A DNA stretch of 64,000 nt from JAOUEA01 sp963810915 (GTDB taxonomy: Bacteria > Actinomycetota > UBA4738 > HRBIN12). Below are positions 17,620 to 26,002 of this stretch, piece by piece (position 1 is the stretch's first letter; each line of letters starts with the position of its first letter). The notes beneath the pieces are model-generated. The model saw only the letters and a program-made list of their open reading frames with translations, did no database searches and was not told the origin of the DNA. A program made the position numbers and the translations under genes. The DNA lies in the NCBI GenBank assembly GCA_963810915.1, contig CAWEPH010000005.1:62001-126000 (forward strand). Direction: 5' to 3'.

Positions 17620-18099
17620 ATGCTCCTCGCCAAGGGCGTCACGCCGTTCGCGCTCTCCGCCCTCAAGTACGGGCTCCTGGCGCTGCTGTTCCTCTTCATC
17701 TGGCGCTCGATGCGCTGGGTCGTGCGCGGCCTCGCGGTGAACCCCGTCCCACGGCAATCGCGCGGGGCGAAGAACGGCAAGGGCGCCGAGGGCGGCCCCG
17801 CGCTGCCCCCGGGGCCCTCGAGCGTCGTGGTCTACGCAGACGGCGCCAAACCGCGGACGGTGAAGATGGCGGCGAGCATGGTGATCGGGCGCGCCCCCGA
17901 GTGCGAGCTCCTCCTGGAGGACACCTACGTCTCGCAGCAGCACGCGCGTATCTTCGGCAAGAACAACGGGTGGTACGTCGAGGACCTCGGTTCCACCAAC
18001 GGGACGTTCGTGAACGAGCAGAAGCTCGCCGCGCCCGCCATGGTGCAGCCGGGCGACCGCATCCGCATCGGCACCACGGTCCTGGAGCTGCGGCGATGA
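17620..18099 (+). CDS. fhaB: FhaB/FipA-type membrane FHA protein
   Basis: A 159-residue protein with one N-terminal membrane helix (about residues 12-27, ALKYGLLALLFLFIWRSM) and a C-terminal FHA domain (about 65-158) with IGRAPECELLL, VSQQHARI and DLGSTNGTFV. These are the residues that bind phosphothreonine. FhaB (FipA) links Ser/Thr kinase signals to the divisome. The gene starts directly after the fhaA stop (TAG then ATG) and ends in an ATGA overlap with pstP. Confidence 0.92.
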   Translation: MLLAKGVTPFALSALKYGLLALLFLFIWRSMRWVVRGLAVNPVPRQSRGAKNGKGAEGGPALPPGPSSVVVYADGAKPRTVKMAASMVIGRAPECELLLEDTYVSQQHARIFGKNNGWYVEDLGSTNGTFVNEQKLAAPAMVQPGDRIRIGTTVLELRR

Positions 18100-19205
18100 G
18101 GATCGAGACGGGCGTGGCCACCGATATCGGCCGGGTGCGGGAGGGCAACGAGGACTCCTACCTCGTGGAGCCGCCCCTGTACGCCGTGGCCGACGGCATG
18201 GGCGGTCATCGCGGGGGCGAGGTGGCGTCGCACCTCGCGCTCGAGACCGTCGAGGAGCGCGCACGCACGGATGAGGGCACCCTCGCCGATCAGGTGCGCG
18301 CGGCGAACCGCGCCGTCTACGAGCGGTCCCAGGAGGATCGCGAGGTCACGGGGATGGGCACCACGCTCACCGCCGCCAAGCTCGTCGACGGGACGCTGCT
18401 GCTCGCGCACGTGGGCGACAGCCGCGCCTACCTCCTGCGTGGCGGCGCGCTGCGCCAGCTCACCGACGACCACACCCTCGTGAACCGGATGGTGAAGGCC
18501 GGCGAGATCACCACCGACGAGGCCGACGTGCACCCGCACCGCAACGTGCTCACGCGTGCCCTCGGCACCGAGCCCGAGGTCCAGGTGGACGTGAGCGAGG
18601 TGCCGCTGATGGACGGCGACCGCGCCCTCCTGTGCAGCGACGGTCTCTTCGGCATGGTCACCGAGGGCCAGATCCAGGCGATCCTGGAGGTCGAGCCCGA
18701 CCCGCAGAAGGCTGCCGAGCGGCTGATCCGGGCCGCCAACAGCGCGGGGGGCGTGGACAACATCACGGTGGTCGTGCTCGACGCCCATGACGACGGCGAT
18801 GCGGACGCAGACGGCGCCCCGACGCGCGCGCCGTCGGCCCTCAGCGGCCCCGAGGGTCGGCGATCCCTGATGCGCTGGGGCATCGGCCTGGGGCTCGGGC
18901 TCCTGGTCCTGGTCGGCGCGTTCTTCATCGCGCGCGGCTACGTGGACTCCCAGTGGTACGTGGGGGTGGCGAACGAGCACGTCGCCGTCTACCGGGGCAT
19001 CCCCGCGGCGCCCCTCGGGTTCCACCTTTCCCACGTCGAGGAGCAGACCGACCTGCTGGCCGCGGACGTGCAGAAGCTGGAGCTCTACGCCGGTCTGTCC
19101 GACGGCATCAACGCGGAGAGCCGGGAGGACGCGCAGGCCGTCGTCGATCAGATGCGCAAGGACCTGCAGGCGAGCCAGCCCCAGAAGGGGGTGGGAGGTC
19201 CTTGA
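18096..19205 (+). CDS. pstP: PP2C-family Ser/Thr protein phosphatase (PstP)
   Basis: A 369-residue membrane-anchored PP2C phosphatase that reverses PknB phosphorylation. The metal-binding and catalytic motifs are in order: GNEDSYLV, VADGMGGHRGGE, HVGDSRAYLL, LCSDGLFGMV and GGVDNITVVV (residues about 18-225). A membrane helix follows at about 266-288 (IGLGLGLLVLVGAFFIARG), then a 75-residue extracellular region. The ATG overlaps the fhaB stop, and its stop overlaps the TTG of rodA. The placement matches the actinobacterial fhaA-fhaB-pstP-rodA-pbpA-pknB order. Confidence 0.94.
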   Translation: MRIETGVATDIGRVREGNEDSYLVEPPLYAVADGMGGHRGGEVASHLALETVEERARTDEGTLADQVRAANRAVYERSQEDREVTGMGTTLTAAKLVDGTLLLAHVGDSRAYLLRGGALRQLTDDHTLVNRMVKAGEITTDEADVHPHRNVLTRALGTEPEVQVDVSEVPLMDGDRALLCSDGLFGMVTEGQIQAILEVEPDPQKAAERLIRAANSAGGVDNITVVVLDAHDDGDADADGAPTRAPSALSGPEGRRSLMRWGIGLGLGLLVLVGAFFIARGYVDSQWYVGVANEHVAVYRGIPAAPLGFHLSHVEEQTDLLAADVQKLELYAGLSDGINAESREDAQAVVDQMRKDLQASQPQKGVGGP

Positions 19206-20554
19206 GCGCCGCCGCGATCGAGGCCGCGAAGCCCCCGCGCGCCAAGACCGGCCTCGCGCTGCTGATCCTGGCGCTCGTGGTCTCCGTCGGCGCCTTCGTC
19301 GTGGCGGGACTCGGCCTCGAGGGCAAGGTGCCGCCGCAGACGGCCGTCTACGGGGTCCTCTACACCGCCGCGTTCCTGGGAGCGTGGGCGGTGGTGCGTT
19401 GGTCGGCGCGCGGCGCCGACCCCGTGCTGCTGCCGGTCGCCGCCATCCTCGGCGGGCTGGGGATCGCGATGCTCTACCGGATCATGGTGGACCGGGGCCA
19501 ACCCGAGATCTGGATCCAGCAGGCGGTCTGGCTCTTCGTCGGTCTGGCCGCGTTCGTCCTGACGCTCCTGCTCGTGCGCGACGACCGGCGGTTGGATGCC
19601 TACACCTACACGATCGGCCTCGCCGGCGTGATCCTGCTGCTGCTGCCGGTGGTGCCGGGCATCGGCTACGAGATCAACGGCGCGCGCCTGTGGGCGAGGA
19701 TCGGGCCTCTGTCGTTCCAGCCCGCGGAGTTCGGGAAGATCCTCATCGTCATCTTCCTCGCGAGCTACCTCGCATCCAAGCGCGAGCTGCTCGCGAGCGG
19801 TGTCGGGCGTCTCGGCATGCCTCGCGGGAAGGATCTCGGACCGTTGCTGTTGGCGTGGGGCGCCTCGCTCGCCGTGCTCTTCCTCGAACGCGACATGGGC
19901 GCCTCGCTGCTGTTCTTCGGCGTGTTCGTGGTGATGCTCTGGATCGCGAGCGGCCGGTTCGGCTACCTCGTGATCGGCGGGCTGCTCTTCGTGCTCGGCG
20001 CGTACATCGGGTACCTCGCGTTCAGTCACGTGCAGCTGCGCGTGGACTACTGGCTGCACGCCCTCGACCCGGCCAAGGTGCTGGGGCTCGGGTACTACCA
20101 ACTGGCCCAAGGGTGGTTCGCGCTGGCGAGCGGCGGCTTGGTCGGGACCGGCTTCGGCCAGGGCTCGCCCACGTTGATCCCGTACGTGGGGAGCGACTTC
20201 ATCTTCGCGGCCTTCGGCGAGGAGCTGGGGATGCTGGGGGCCGCCGGGCTGCTGCTCCTCTACCTCGTCCTGATCGGACGGGGGCTGCGCATCGGGATGG
20301 AGCGCACCGACGCGTTCGGGAAGTTGCTCGCCACCGGGCTCACGACCGTGCTCGCGCTGCAGACGTTCGCGATCGTGGCCGGCGTCACCCGGTTGATCCC
20401 GCTCACCGGCGTGCCGCTGCCGCTCGTGTCCTACGGCGGCTCGAGCCGCGTGGCCACCTTCGTCATCCTGGCGCTGTTGGTGCGCGATCTCCGCGGGACC
20501 ATGGGGGCGCGCGCGTGGATAGGCGTATCCGGCGGCTGGGCATCGCCCTGGTGA
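19202..20554 (+). CDS. rodA: SEDS-family peptidoglycan polymerase (RodA/FtsW)
   Basis: A 450-residue polytopic membrane protein of the SEDS family, the glycosyltransferase that polymerises lipid II with a class B PBP. About ten to twelve spans are seen. Family motifs include GARLWARIGPLSFQPAEFGK, the DMGASLLFFG region, GGLVGTGFGQG and the C-terminal PLPLVSYGGSSRVA. I start at TTG 19202, which overlaps the pstP stop (TTGA) and has GGGAGG 4 bases upstream. The C-terminus overlaps the pbpA start by 40 bases. Confidence 0.92.
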   Translation: MSAAAIEAAKPPRAKTGLALLILALVVSVGAFVVAGLGLEGKVPPQTAVYGVLYTAAFLGAWAVVRWSARGADPVLLPVAAILGGLGIAMLYRIMVDRGQPEIWIQQAVWLFVGLAAFVLTLLLVRDDRRLDAYTYTIGLAGVILLLLPVVPGIGYEINGARLWARIGPLSFQPAEFGKILIVIFLASYLASKRELLASGVGRLGMPRGKDLGPLLLAWGASLAVLFLERDMGASLLFFGVFVVMLWIASGRFGYLVIGGLLFVLGAYIGYLAFSHVQLRVDYWLHALDPAKVLGLGYYQLAQGWFALASGGLVGTGFGQGSPTLIPYVGSDFIFAAFGEELGMLGAAGLLLLYLVLIGRGLRIGMERTDAFGKLLATGLTTVLALQTFAIVAGVTRLIPLTGVPLPLVSYGGSSRVATFVILALLVRDLRGTMGARAWIGVSGGWASPW

Positions 20555-22052
20555 CCCTGTTCGGGCTGCTCTTCGCGCAGCTCGCCTACGTGCAGGTCTT
20601 CGCGGCCGACCGTATCCGCAACGACCCCGCCAACGCCACGCGGCAGATCATCGCCGAGTACAAGGTGCAGCGCGGCGCCATCCTCACGCGCGATCTGGTC
20701 GCCATCGCCGACAGCGTCCCCGCGGGCGCCAAGGCCGACTACCTCTACACGCGCGAGTACCCGCGCGGTCCCCTCTACGCCGCGATCACCGGCTACTACT
20801 CGCGCGTGTACGGACGCAGCGCACTCGAGCAATCCATGAACGACTACCTCTCCGGCGACGCGCCGGAGCTGGTCGCGTCCAACCTCACGGACCTCGTCCT
20901 GGGCCACCCGCGCAAGGGCGGGTCGGTCGTCACGACGATCGATTCGCGGCTGCAAGCCGTCGCGCAGCAGGCGCTCGGCACGCTCCCGGGCGCCGTGGTG
21001 GCCATCCAGCCGAAGACCGGCGACATCATGGCGATGGTGGCCAACCCCACGCTACAACCCCAACCAGCTCTCCTCCGGCACCTCGGACCAGATGAAGGCC
21101 GCGTGGGATCGCCTGAACGCCGACCCCGCGAAGCCGCTGCTCTCCCGCGCCAAGGACGAGCTCTACCTCCCGGGCTCCACGTTCAAGATGGTGACGGCGT
21201 CCGCGGCGTTGGAGGCCGGGTACGGCCCCGAGAGCCGATGGCCCAACCCCCACCAGCTCGACCTGCCCCTCACCAACGGCGTCCTCCAGAACTTCGGGAA
21301 CGAGCTCTGCCTGGGCGGGGCGAAGACCGTCTCGATGATCGACGCGTTCCGCGAGTCGTGCAACGTGCCCTTCGGCGAGATCGGGCTGAAGCTCGGCGCC
21401 GATCGCATGCAGGCACAGGCGCAGGCCTACGGGTTCTGCCCCATCGACCCGCCCACGCAGACCACGTGCATCGAGAACACGATCCCGTTCGTGGTCCCGT
21501 TCCAGACAGGGCGCTTCCCGATCCCGTCGTACTTCGACCAGAACGATCCGCTGCTCGCGTTCAGCGCGATCGGCCTGGACAACGTGTTGGCGAACCCGCT
21601 GCAGCTCGGCCTGGTGGGGGCGGCCATCGCGAACCGCGGGATCGAGATGCAGCCGCGTTTGGTCACCGAGGTCCGCGCCCCCGACAACACGGTGGTCAAG
21701 GAGTTCCCGCCGCAGGAATACGGGCGCCCGATCTCCTCGGAGAGCGCGAACGACCTGCGCCGGATGATGATCGAGGTGGTCCAGAACGGCACGGGGTACT
21801 CGGCGCAGATCGCCGGCGTACACGGTCGCCGGCAAGACGGGCACCGCGACGAACGGCGAGGGGAACCCGCCGAACGCCTGGTTCGTCTCGTTCGCACCGG
21901 CGGGCGACGGCGACGTCCCGAAGATCGTCGTGGCGGTTATCGTTCTCGACGGCGGCGACCTGGGCAACGAGGCGACGGGGGGTCGCGTGGCCGCCCCGAT
22001 CGCCAAGCAGGTGTTGGAGGCATGCCTGAACGGCGTGGGCTGCCCTCCGTGA
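20515..22052 (+). CDS. pbpA: Class B penicillin-binding protein (PbpA), two frameshifts
   Basis: The transpeptidase partner of RodA. An N-terminal membrane anchor (LGIALVTLFGLLFAQLAYV) leads to a dimerisation domain and the transpeptidase domain. The active-site triad is present: S-x-x-K in PGSTFKMVTA, S-x-N as SCN in RESCNVPFGE, and KTG in VAGKTGTA. An extra C near 21048 breaks the frame (restored NPTYNPNQLSSGTSDQ). An extra A near 21822 breaks it again (restored IAGVTVAGKTGTA). The restored protein is about 510 residues and ends at the TGA at 22050. The GTG start at 20515 lies inside the end of rodA. Confidence 0.9.
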
Positions 22053-22074
22053 TCGCCGCGACGAGAGGAGACGG

Positions 22075-23760
22075 ATGAACGGCTCGGTGCTGGGAGATCG
22101 CTACCGCCTCGAGGCGCGCATCGGCGCCGGCGGGATGGCCGAGGTGTATCGAGGCTTCGACCCCGTCCTCAACCGGACCGTCGCGATCAAGATCCTGCTG
22201 CCCCAGTTCGCGCGCGATGCCAGCTTCGTCGAGCGGTTCCGGCGTGAGGCGCAGGCCGCGGCCCGGCTGAACCACCCCAACATCGTCGGCGTGTACGACA
22301 CCGGAGCCGACGACGGCACCCAGTTCATCGTGATGGAGTTCATCGAGGGCCGCACCCTCGCCGACTTCCTCGCTGCGGGACGCCGGCCTACGCCGGTGCA
22401 GGCCGCCGAGATCAGCCAGCGGATCTGCGGCGCGCTCGCCGCGGCCCACGCTCAGGGCGTGATCCACCGCGACATCAAGCCCGGCAACGTGATGGTCACG
22501 CGCGACGGCACCGTGAAGGTGATGGACTTCGGGATCGCGCGGATCACCACGGGCGTGGAGACCGCCCCGCAGACGTCCGCGGTGCTGGGCACGGCCTCCT
22601 ACCTCTCTCCCGAGCAGGCACAGGGCGGCCCCCTCGACGCGCGCACCGACATCTACTCGCTGGGAGCCGTGCTGTACGAGCTGCTCACCGGGAGGCCACC
22701 CTTCATCGGGGAGTCTCCCGTGGCCGTGGCCTACAAGCAGGTGAACGAGGCGCCCATCCCGCCGAGCCAGGTCAACGCCGACGTGCCGCCGCGGATGGAC
22801 GCCGTCGTGATGCGCGCGCTCTCCAAGAACCCCGCCAACCGCTACCAGACCGCCCAGGAGTTCTCCGAGGACCTCGGGCGCGTGGTGAAGGGACAGGAGG
22901 TGCAGGCGACACCCCTGATGCCGGGCTCGGGAGGCGATGCCACGCAGGTGATCAGCCGCCCGCCGGCCACCGCCGTCCTGCCGCCCCAGGAGCCGGAGAA
23001 GGGATCGGGACGCAAGGTCTGGTTGGGCATCCTGATCGGGATCTTGATCGTGGCGGTGCTCGGGGGCGGCGGCTACCTCCTCGTGAACAGCCTCACCAAC
23101 GACGAGAACCCGGGATCCGTCGTGATCGTGCTGCCCGACTACTCCGGGATGACCTTCGACGATGCCAAGACGGACATCGAATCCCGCGGGCTCACCGTCG
23201 CCGATCCCAAGTTCCGGCAGACCGACGCCGCCGCGGAGGGCACCGTCCTCGACCAGGATCCCAAGCCGAACACGTCCGTCGCCGCGGGGGCGGTCGTCAC
23301 GCTCACCGTCGCGAAGAAGCCGACCACCGTGCCCGTGCCGAACCTCACGGGGAAGACCCTCGCCGAGGCGCAGACGGCGCTGGAAGCCGTCGGGCTGCGG
23401 ATCGGCTCGCAGACCCAGGCCCCCGACGCAACGATCCCCGCCGGCAAGATCGTCAGCTCGAACCCGGCGAGCGGCGAGCTCGTCAAGAAGAACTCCTTCG
23501 TGGACGTCGTGGTCTCCACCGGACCGGAGATGGTGGCCGTCCCGGACGTGACCACGGGCTGCCTGTCGCTCGGCGCCGCGAAGAAGGCGATCACCGACGC
23601 CGGGCTGGTGCCCGTTGAAGGCACGCCGGTGGCCCAGAACCCGGGATGCGTGAACGCGAGCCGCATCGCGTTCCAAGATCCCGCGGCGGGCACGATGGTG
23701 CCGGCCGGATCGAACGTCACGATCTCCCTGGGGACGGGGGGCTCCTCCCCCACGCCATGA
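22075..23760 (+). CDS. pknB: Ser/Thr protein kinase with three PASTA domains (PknB)
   Basis: A 561-residue receptor kinase that senses muropeptide or lipid II and phosphorylates cell-wall and division proteins. The kinase domain (about residues 10-275) has the glycine loop GAGGMAEVY, the Lys in VAIKI, HRDIKPGNVMV, DFGIAR and the activation segment GTASYLSPEQ. A membrane helix lies at about 320-340 (WLGILIGILIVAVLGGGGYL). Three extracellular PASTA repeats follow (starts near 352, 420, 487). The last contains two cysteines (GCLSL and PGCVN) that could form a disulfide. Actinobacteria usually have three or four PASTA units and often a second kinase, PknA, here; none is present. The ATG lies 22 bases after pbpA. 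Confidence 0.95.
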   Translation: MNGSVLGDRYRLEARIGAGGMAEVYRGFDPVLNRTVAIKILLPQFARDASFVERFRREAQAAARLNHPNIVGVYDTGADDGTQFIVMEFIEGRTLADFLAAGRRPTPVQAAEISQRICGALAAAHAQGVIHRDIKPGNVMVTRDGTVKVMDFGIARITTGVETAPQTSAVLGTASYLSPEQAQGGPLDARTDIYSLGAVLYELLTGRPPFIGESPVAVAYKQVNEAPIPPSQVNADVPPRMDAVVMRALSKNPANRYQTAQEFSEDLGRVVKGQEVQATPLMPGSGGDATQVISRPPATAVLPPQEPEKGSGRKVWLGILIGILIVAVLGGGGYLLVNSLTNDENPGSVVIVLPDYSGMTFDDAKTDIESRGLTVADPKFRQTDAAAEGTVLDQDPKPNTSVAAGAVVTLTVAKKPTTVPVPNLTGKTLAEAQTALEAVGLRIGSQTQAPDATIPAGKIVSSNPASGELVKKNSFVDVVVSTGPEMVAVPDVTTGCLSLGAAKKAITDAGLVPVEGTPVAQNPGCVNASRIAFQDPAAGTMVPAGSNVTISLGTGGSSPTP

Positions 23761-25367
23761 CCCAGTACGTGTCCGAGCCCTTCACCGACGATGAGCGCGC
23801 GCTCCTCGCGCCGCACTTCTCGAACCTCGAGGGGCCGGTCTTCGCGCTCACGAACCTGCCCGAGGCCGTGAAGGGCGCGCTCTTCGCTCGCTACTCGCGC
23901 ACGACGAAGTCGCTGCGACGGCTCTTCCTCGACGAGTTCGCGAAGGACGTCGAGGCGGCGGTGGTGGGCACGGCGGAGACCGGCCGCGAGCGGGCCGCGC
24001 GTCTGTACGAGAACGTCTTCGTGGAGTACGGCGACGATTCCGTGGCCCAGCTCGGCGGGGTCCACCTCGCGTGCGAGCAGTCCTCGCAGCTGCTGGCCAA
24101 GGCGCTCGAGTGGGGACGTCTCGCGGCGTACCTCGAGCAATCCACGCGATACATGCGCTACGACGACCGCCCCGGCGACCGTTGGCGCGCGACGGTGCCC
24201 CGGGAGCTCGCGGGAACGCCGTTGGAGGCTCGCTACGAGGCGTTCCTCGACGAGGTGTTCACCACGTACGGGCGCATGTACGGACCGATGGAGACCTACT
24301 TCAAGGAGCGCTTCCCCCAGCAGGCATCCGACAGCGACTTCGTCTACCGCCAGACGATCATGGCGAAGACCTGCGACACGCTCCGGGTGCTGCTGCCCGC
24401 CGGCACGCGGTCGAACCTGGGGATCTACGCCACCGGCCAGAGCTACGAGCAGCTGCTGATGCGTCTGGCGGTGCACCCTCTGCAGGAGATGCGCGACTAC
24501 GGCGCGATGATGACCACGGAGCTCCGCAAGGTGATCCCGGAGTTCCTCAAACGTGTCGACGTGGAGGACCGCGGCCTCGCGTGGGGACGCTACTGGGAGG
24601 CCAATCGCGAGCGCGTCGAGGCGCTCACGACACGGCTGCTCGCCGACACGAAGGCCGAGGCGCGCGAGGAGGTCACGCTCACGGATTGGGACCCCGCGGG
24701 CGAGCTCAAGGTGGCGGCCGCGGTGCTCTACGCCGCCTCGGACCTCCCCGACGATCAACTGCTCGAGGTCGCGCGCGCCATGACCCCGGCCCAGCGCGAG
24801 GAGATCTTGCGCGCGAGCGTGGGGGAGCGAGGGAATCGCCGACACAAGCCGGGTCGCGCCTGGGAGCGCACGCACTACCGCTTCGACGTCCTCTGCGACT
24901 TCGGCGCCTACCGCGACCTGCAACGGCACCGCCCGCTCACGATCGAATGGCAGCGGCTCAGCACCGAACATGGCTACGAGACCCCGTCCCAGATCGACGA
25001 GGCCGGCCTGCGCGGCGAATGGGATCGTGTGATGGAGGCCAGCGCTGCGATGGAGCACGCGCTGCTCGACGCCGGGATGCCCGAGGTCGCCCAGTACGCG
25101 GTCGCCATGGCCTACCGGATCCGCTTCGTGATGCAGATGACCGCGCGCGAGGCGATGCATCTCACCGAGCTCCGCTCGCAGCCCGCCGGGCACCCGGTGT
25201 ACCGGCGCGTGGCGCAGACGATGCACCGCCTCATCGACGAAGTGGCCGGCCACCACGCGATCGCGAGCACCTTCGCCTACGTGAGCTACGACGACGTCGA
25301 CCTCGAGCGGCTCGAGGCGGAACGCCGCACGGAGGCCAAACGCAAGACCCTCAGCGACGGGAAGTAG
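23757..25367 (+). CDS. Duplicated-domain ThyX-like protein
   Basis: A 536-residue protein related to flavin-dependent thymidylate synthase (ThyX). It appears to contain two ThyX-like halves. The first (about residues 75-330) has LEQSTRYMRY at 126-135, matching the STRY end of the ThyX motif, but the preceding RHR is GRL. The second (about 370-530) has LQRHRPLTIEWQR with RHR at 390-392, but no STRY follows. The ThyX-type REAMHLTELRSQP is near residue 465. The two halves thus hold complementary pieces of the site. The ATG overlaps the pknB stop (ATGA), so it is coupled to the kinase. Activity as a thymidylate synthase is uncertain. Confidence 0.75.
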   Translation: MTQYVSEPFTDDERALLAPHFSNLEGPVFALTNLPEAVKGALFARYSRTTKSLRRLFLDEFAKDVEAAVVGTAETGRERAARLYENVFVEYGDDSVAQLGGVHLACEQSSQLLAKALEWGRLAAYLEQSTRYMRYDDRPGDRWRATVPRELAGTPLEARYEAFLDEVFTTYGRMYGPMETYFKERFPQQASDSDFVYRQTIMAKTCDTLRVLLPAGTRSNLGIYATGQSYEQLLMRLAVHPLQEMRDYGAMMTTELRKVIPEFLKRVDVEDRGLAWGRYWEANRERVEALTTRLLADTKAEAREEVTLTDWDPAGELKVAAAVLYAASDLPDDQLLEVARAMTPAQREEILRASVGERGNRRHKPGRAWERTHYRFDVLCDFGAYRDLQRHRPLTIEWQRLSTEHGYETPSQIDEAGLRGEWDRVMEASAAMEHALLDAGMPEVAQYAVAMAYRIRFVMQMTAREAMHLTELRSQPAGHPVYRRVAQTMHRLIDEVAGHHAIASTFAYVSYDDVDLERLEAERRTEAKRKTLSDGK

Positions 25368-25368
25368 C

Positions 25369-25403
25369 GCCGGGAAACCCCCGTGGTTCCGGGGCTTCCC
25401 GGC
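25369..25403 (+). terminator. Hairpin after the ThyX-like gene
   Basis: GCCGGGAA and TTCCCGGC form an 8-base-pair outer stem, continued by CCCC/GGGG after an A-C mismatch. It begins 2 bases after the TAG stop at 25365-25367. There is no U tract. It probably ends the cell-wall operon or protects its 3' end and separates it from the HU promoter (TATGGT at 25414-25419). Confidence 0.6.
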
Positions 25404-25454
25404 CCAAAGCGTGTATGGTCGGCCGAACGACCTACACCTGGGGAGGTGTCAGCT

Positions 25455-25727
25455 TTGAACAAGTCCGAACTGATCGACGCCGTCGCCGAGCGCACGGGCA
25501 TCGCGAAGTCCACGGTCGACGAGGTCATCAAAGGCATGACCGAAACGATCGAGATGACCGTCGCCAAGGGCGACAAGATCCAGATCCCGGGCTTCATCTC
25601 GTTCCAGAAGGTGCAGCGCGCCGCGCGCACCGGCCGGAACCCGCAGACCGGCGACACGATCAAGATCCCGGCGAGCGCCACGGTCAAGGTGACCGCGGGC
25701 GCCCGTCTGAAGAGCGCCGTCAAGTAA
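25455..25727 (+). CDS. hup: HU-family DNA-binding protein
   Basis: A 90-residue histone-like protein that bends and compacts DNA as a dimer. The family core is complete: NKSELIDAVAERTGIAKSTV, the beta arm region IPGFISFQKVQRAARTGRNP and QTGDTIKIPAS. The start is TTG at 25455 with GGGGAGGT 6 bases upstream. It lacks the Lys/Ala-rich C-terminal tail of mycobacterial HupB. It stands alone between two hairpins, so it is probably a single-gene transcript. Confidence 0.95.
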   Translation: MNKSELIDAVAERTGIAKSTVDEVIKGMTETIEMTVAKGDKIQIPGFISFQKVQRAARTGRNPQTGDTIKIPASATVKVTAGARLKSAVK

Positions 25728-25751
25728 CGCAGCGCGCTTCACGCAACCCGC

Positions 25752-25784
25752 ACGGGAGGCCCGGCCGCAGGCCGGGCCTCCCGT
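25752..25784 (+). terminator. Strong HU terminator hairpin
   Basis: A perfect 15-base-pair stem (25752-25766 with 25770-25784) around a GCA loop is followed by CGTTT. It lies 25 bases after the HU stop codon. This is the clearest intrinsic-terminator-like structure in the window. Confidence 0.85.
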
Positions 25785-25834
25785 CGTTTCCCCGGGGCTC
25801 ATCCCGAGCGCGTTTCGGTACCCTTGAGCCCTCC

Positions 25835-26002
25835 ATGGACCGCGAAACCTGGCTCCTGTTGGCCCTCGGCATGCTCATCACCGCCTCCGCGGTCGTGGGC
25901 GTGACCGGATGGGTGCACTTCGCTCGTGATCACCACCTCGCCAAGGTCGCCCACGCGGGCGGCAGCGAGGTGGGCCATCCCGAGGCACACGAGGAGCGCT
26001 GA
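25835..26002 (+). CDS. 55-residue single-span membrane protein upstream of hisD
   Basis: A small protein with one membrane helix (about residues 6-26, WLLLALGMLITASAVVGVTGW) and a His-rich tail (HFARDHHLAKVAHAGG, ending GHPEAHEER). Its stop overlaps the hisD ATG by one base (TGATG), so the two are translationally coupled. No family is recognised. The clustered His residues could bind metal, which would suit an operon whose next product, HisD, is a zinc enzyme, but this is speculation. Confidence 0.6.
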   Translation: MDRETWLLLALGMLITASAVVGVTGWVHFARDHHLAKVAHAGGSEVGHPEAHEER

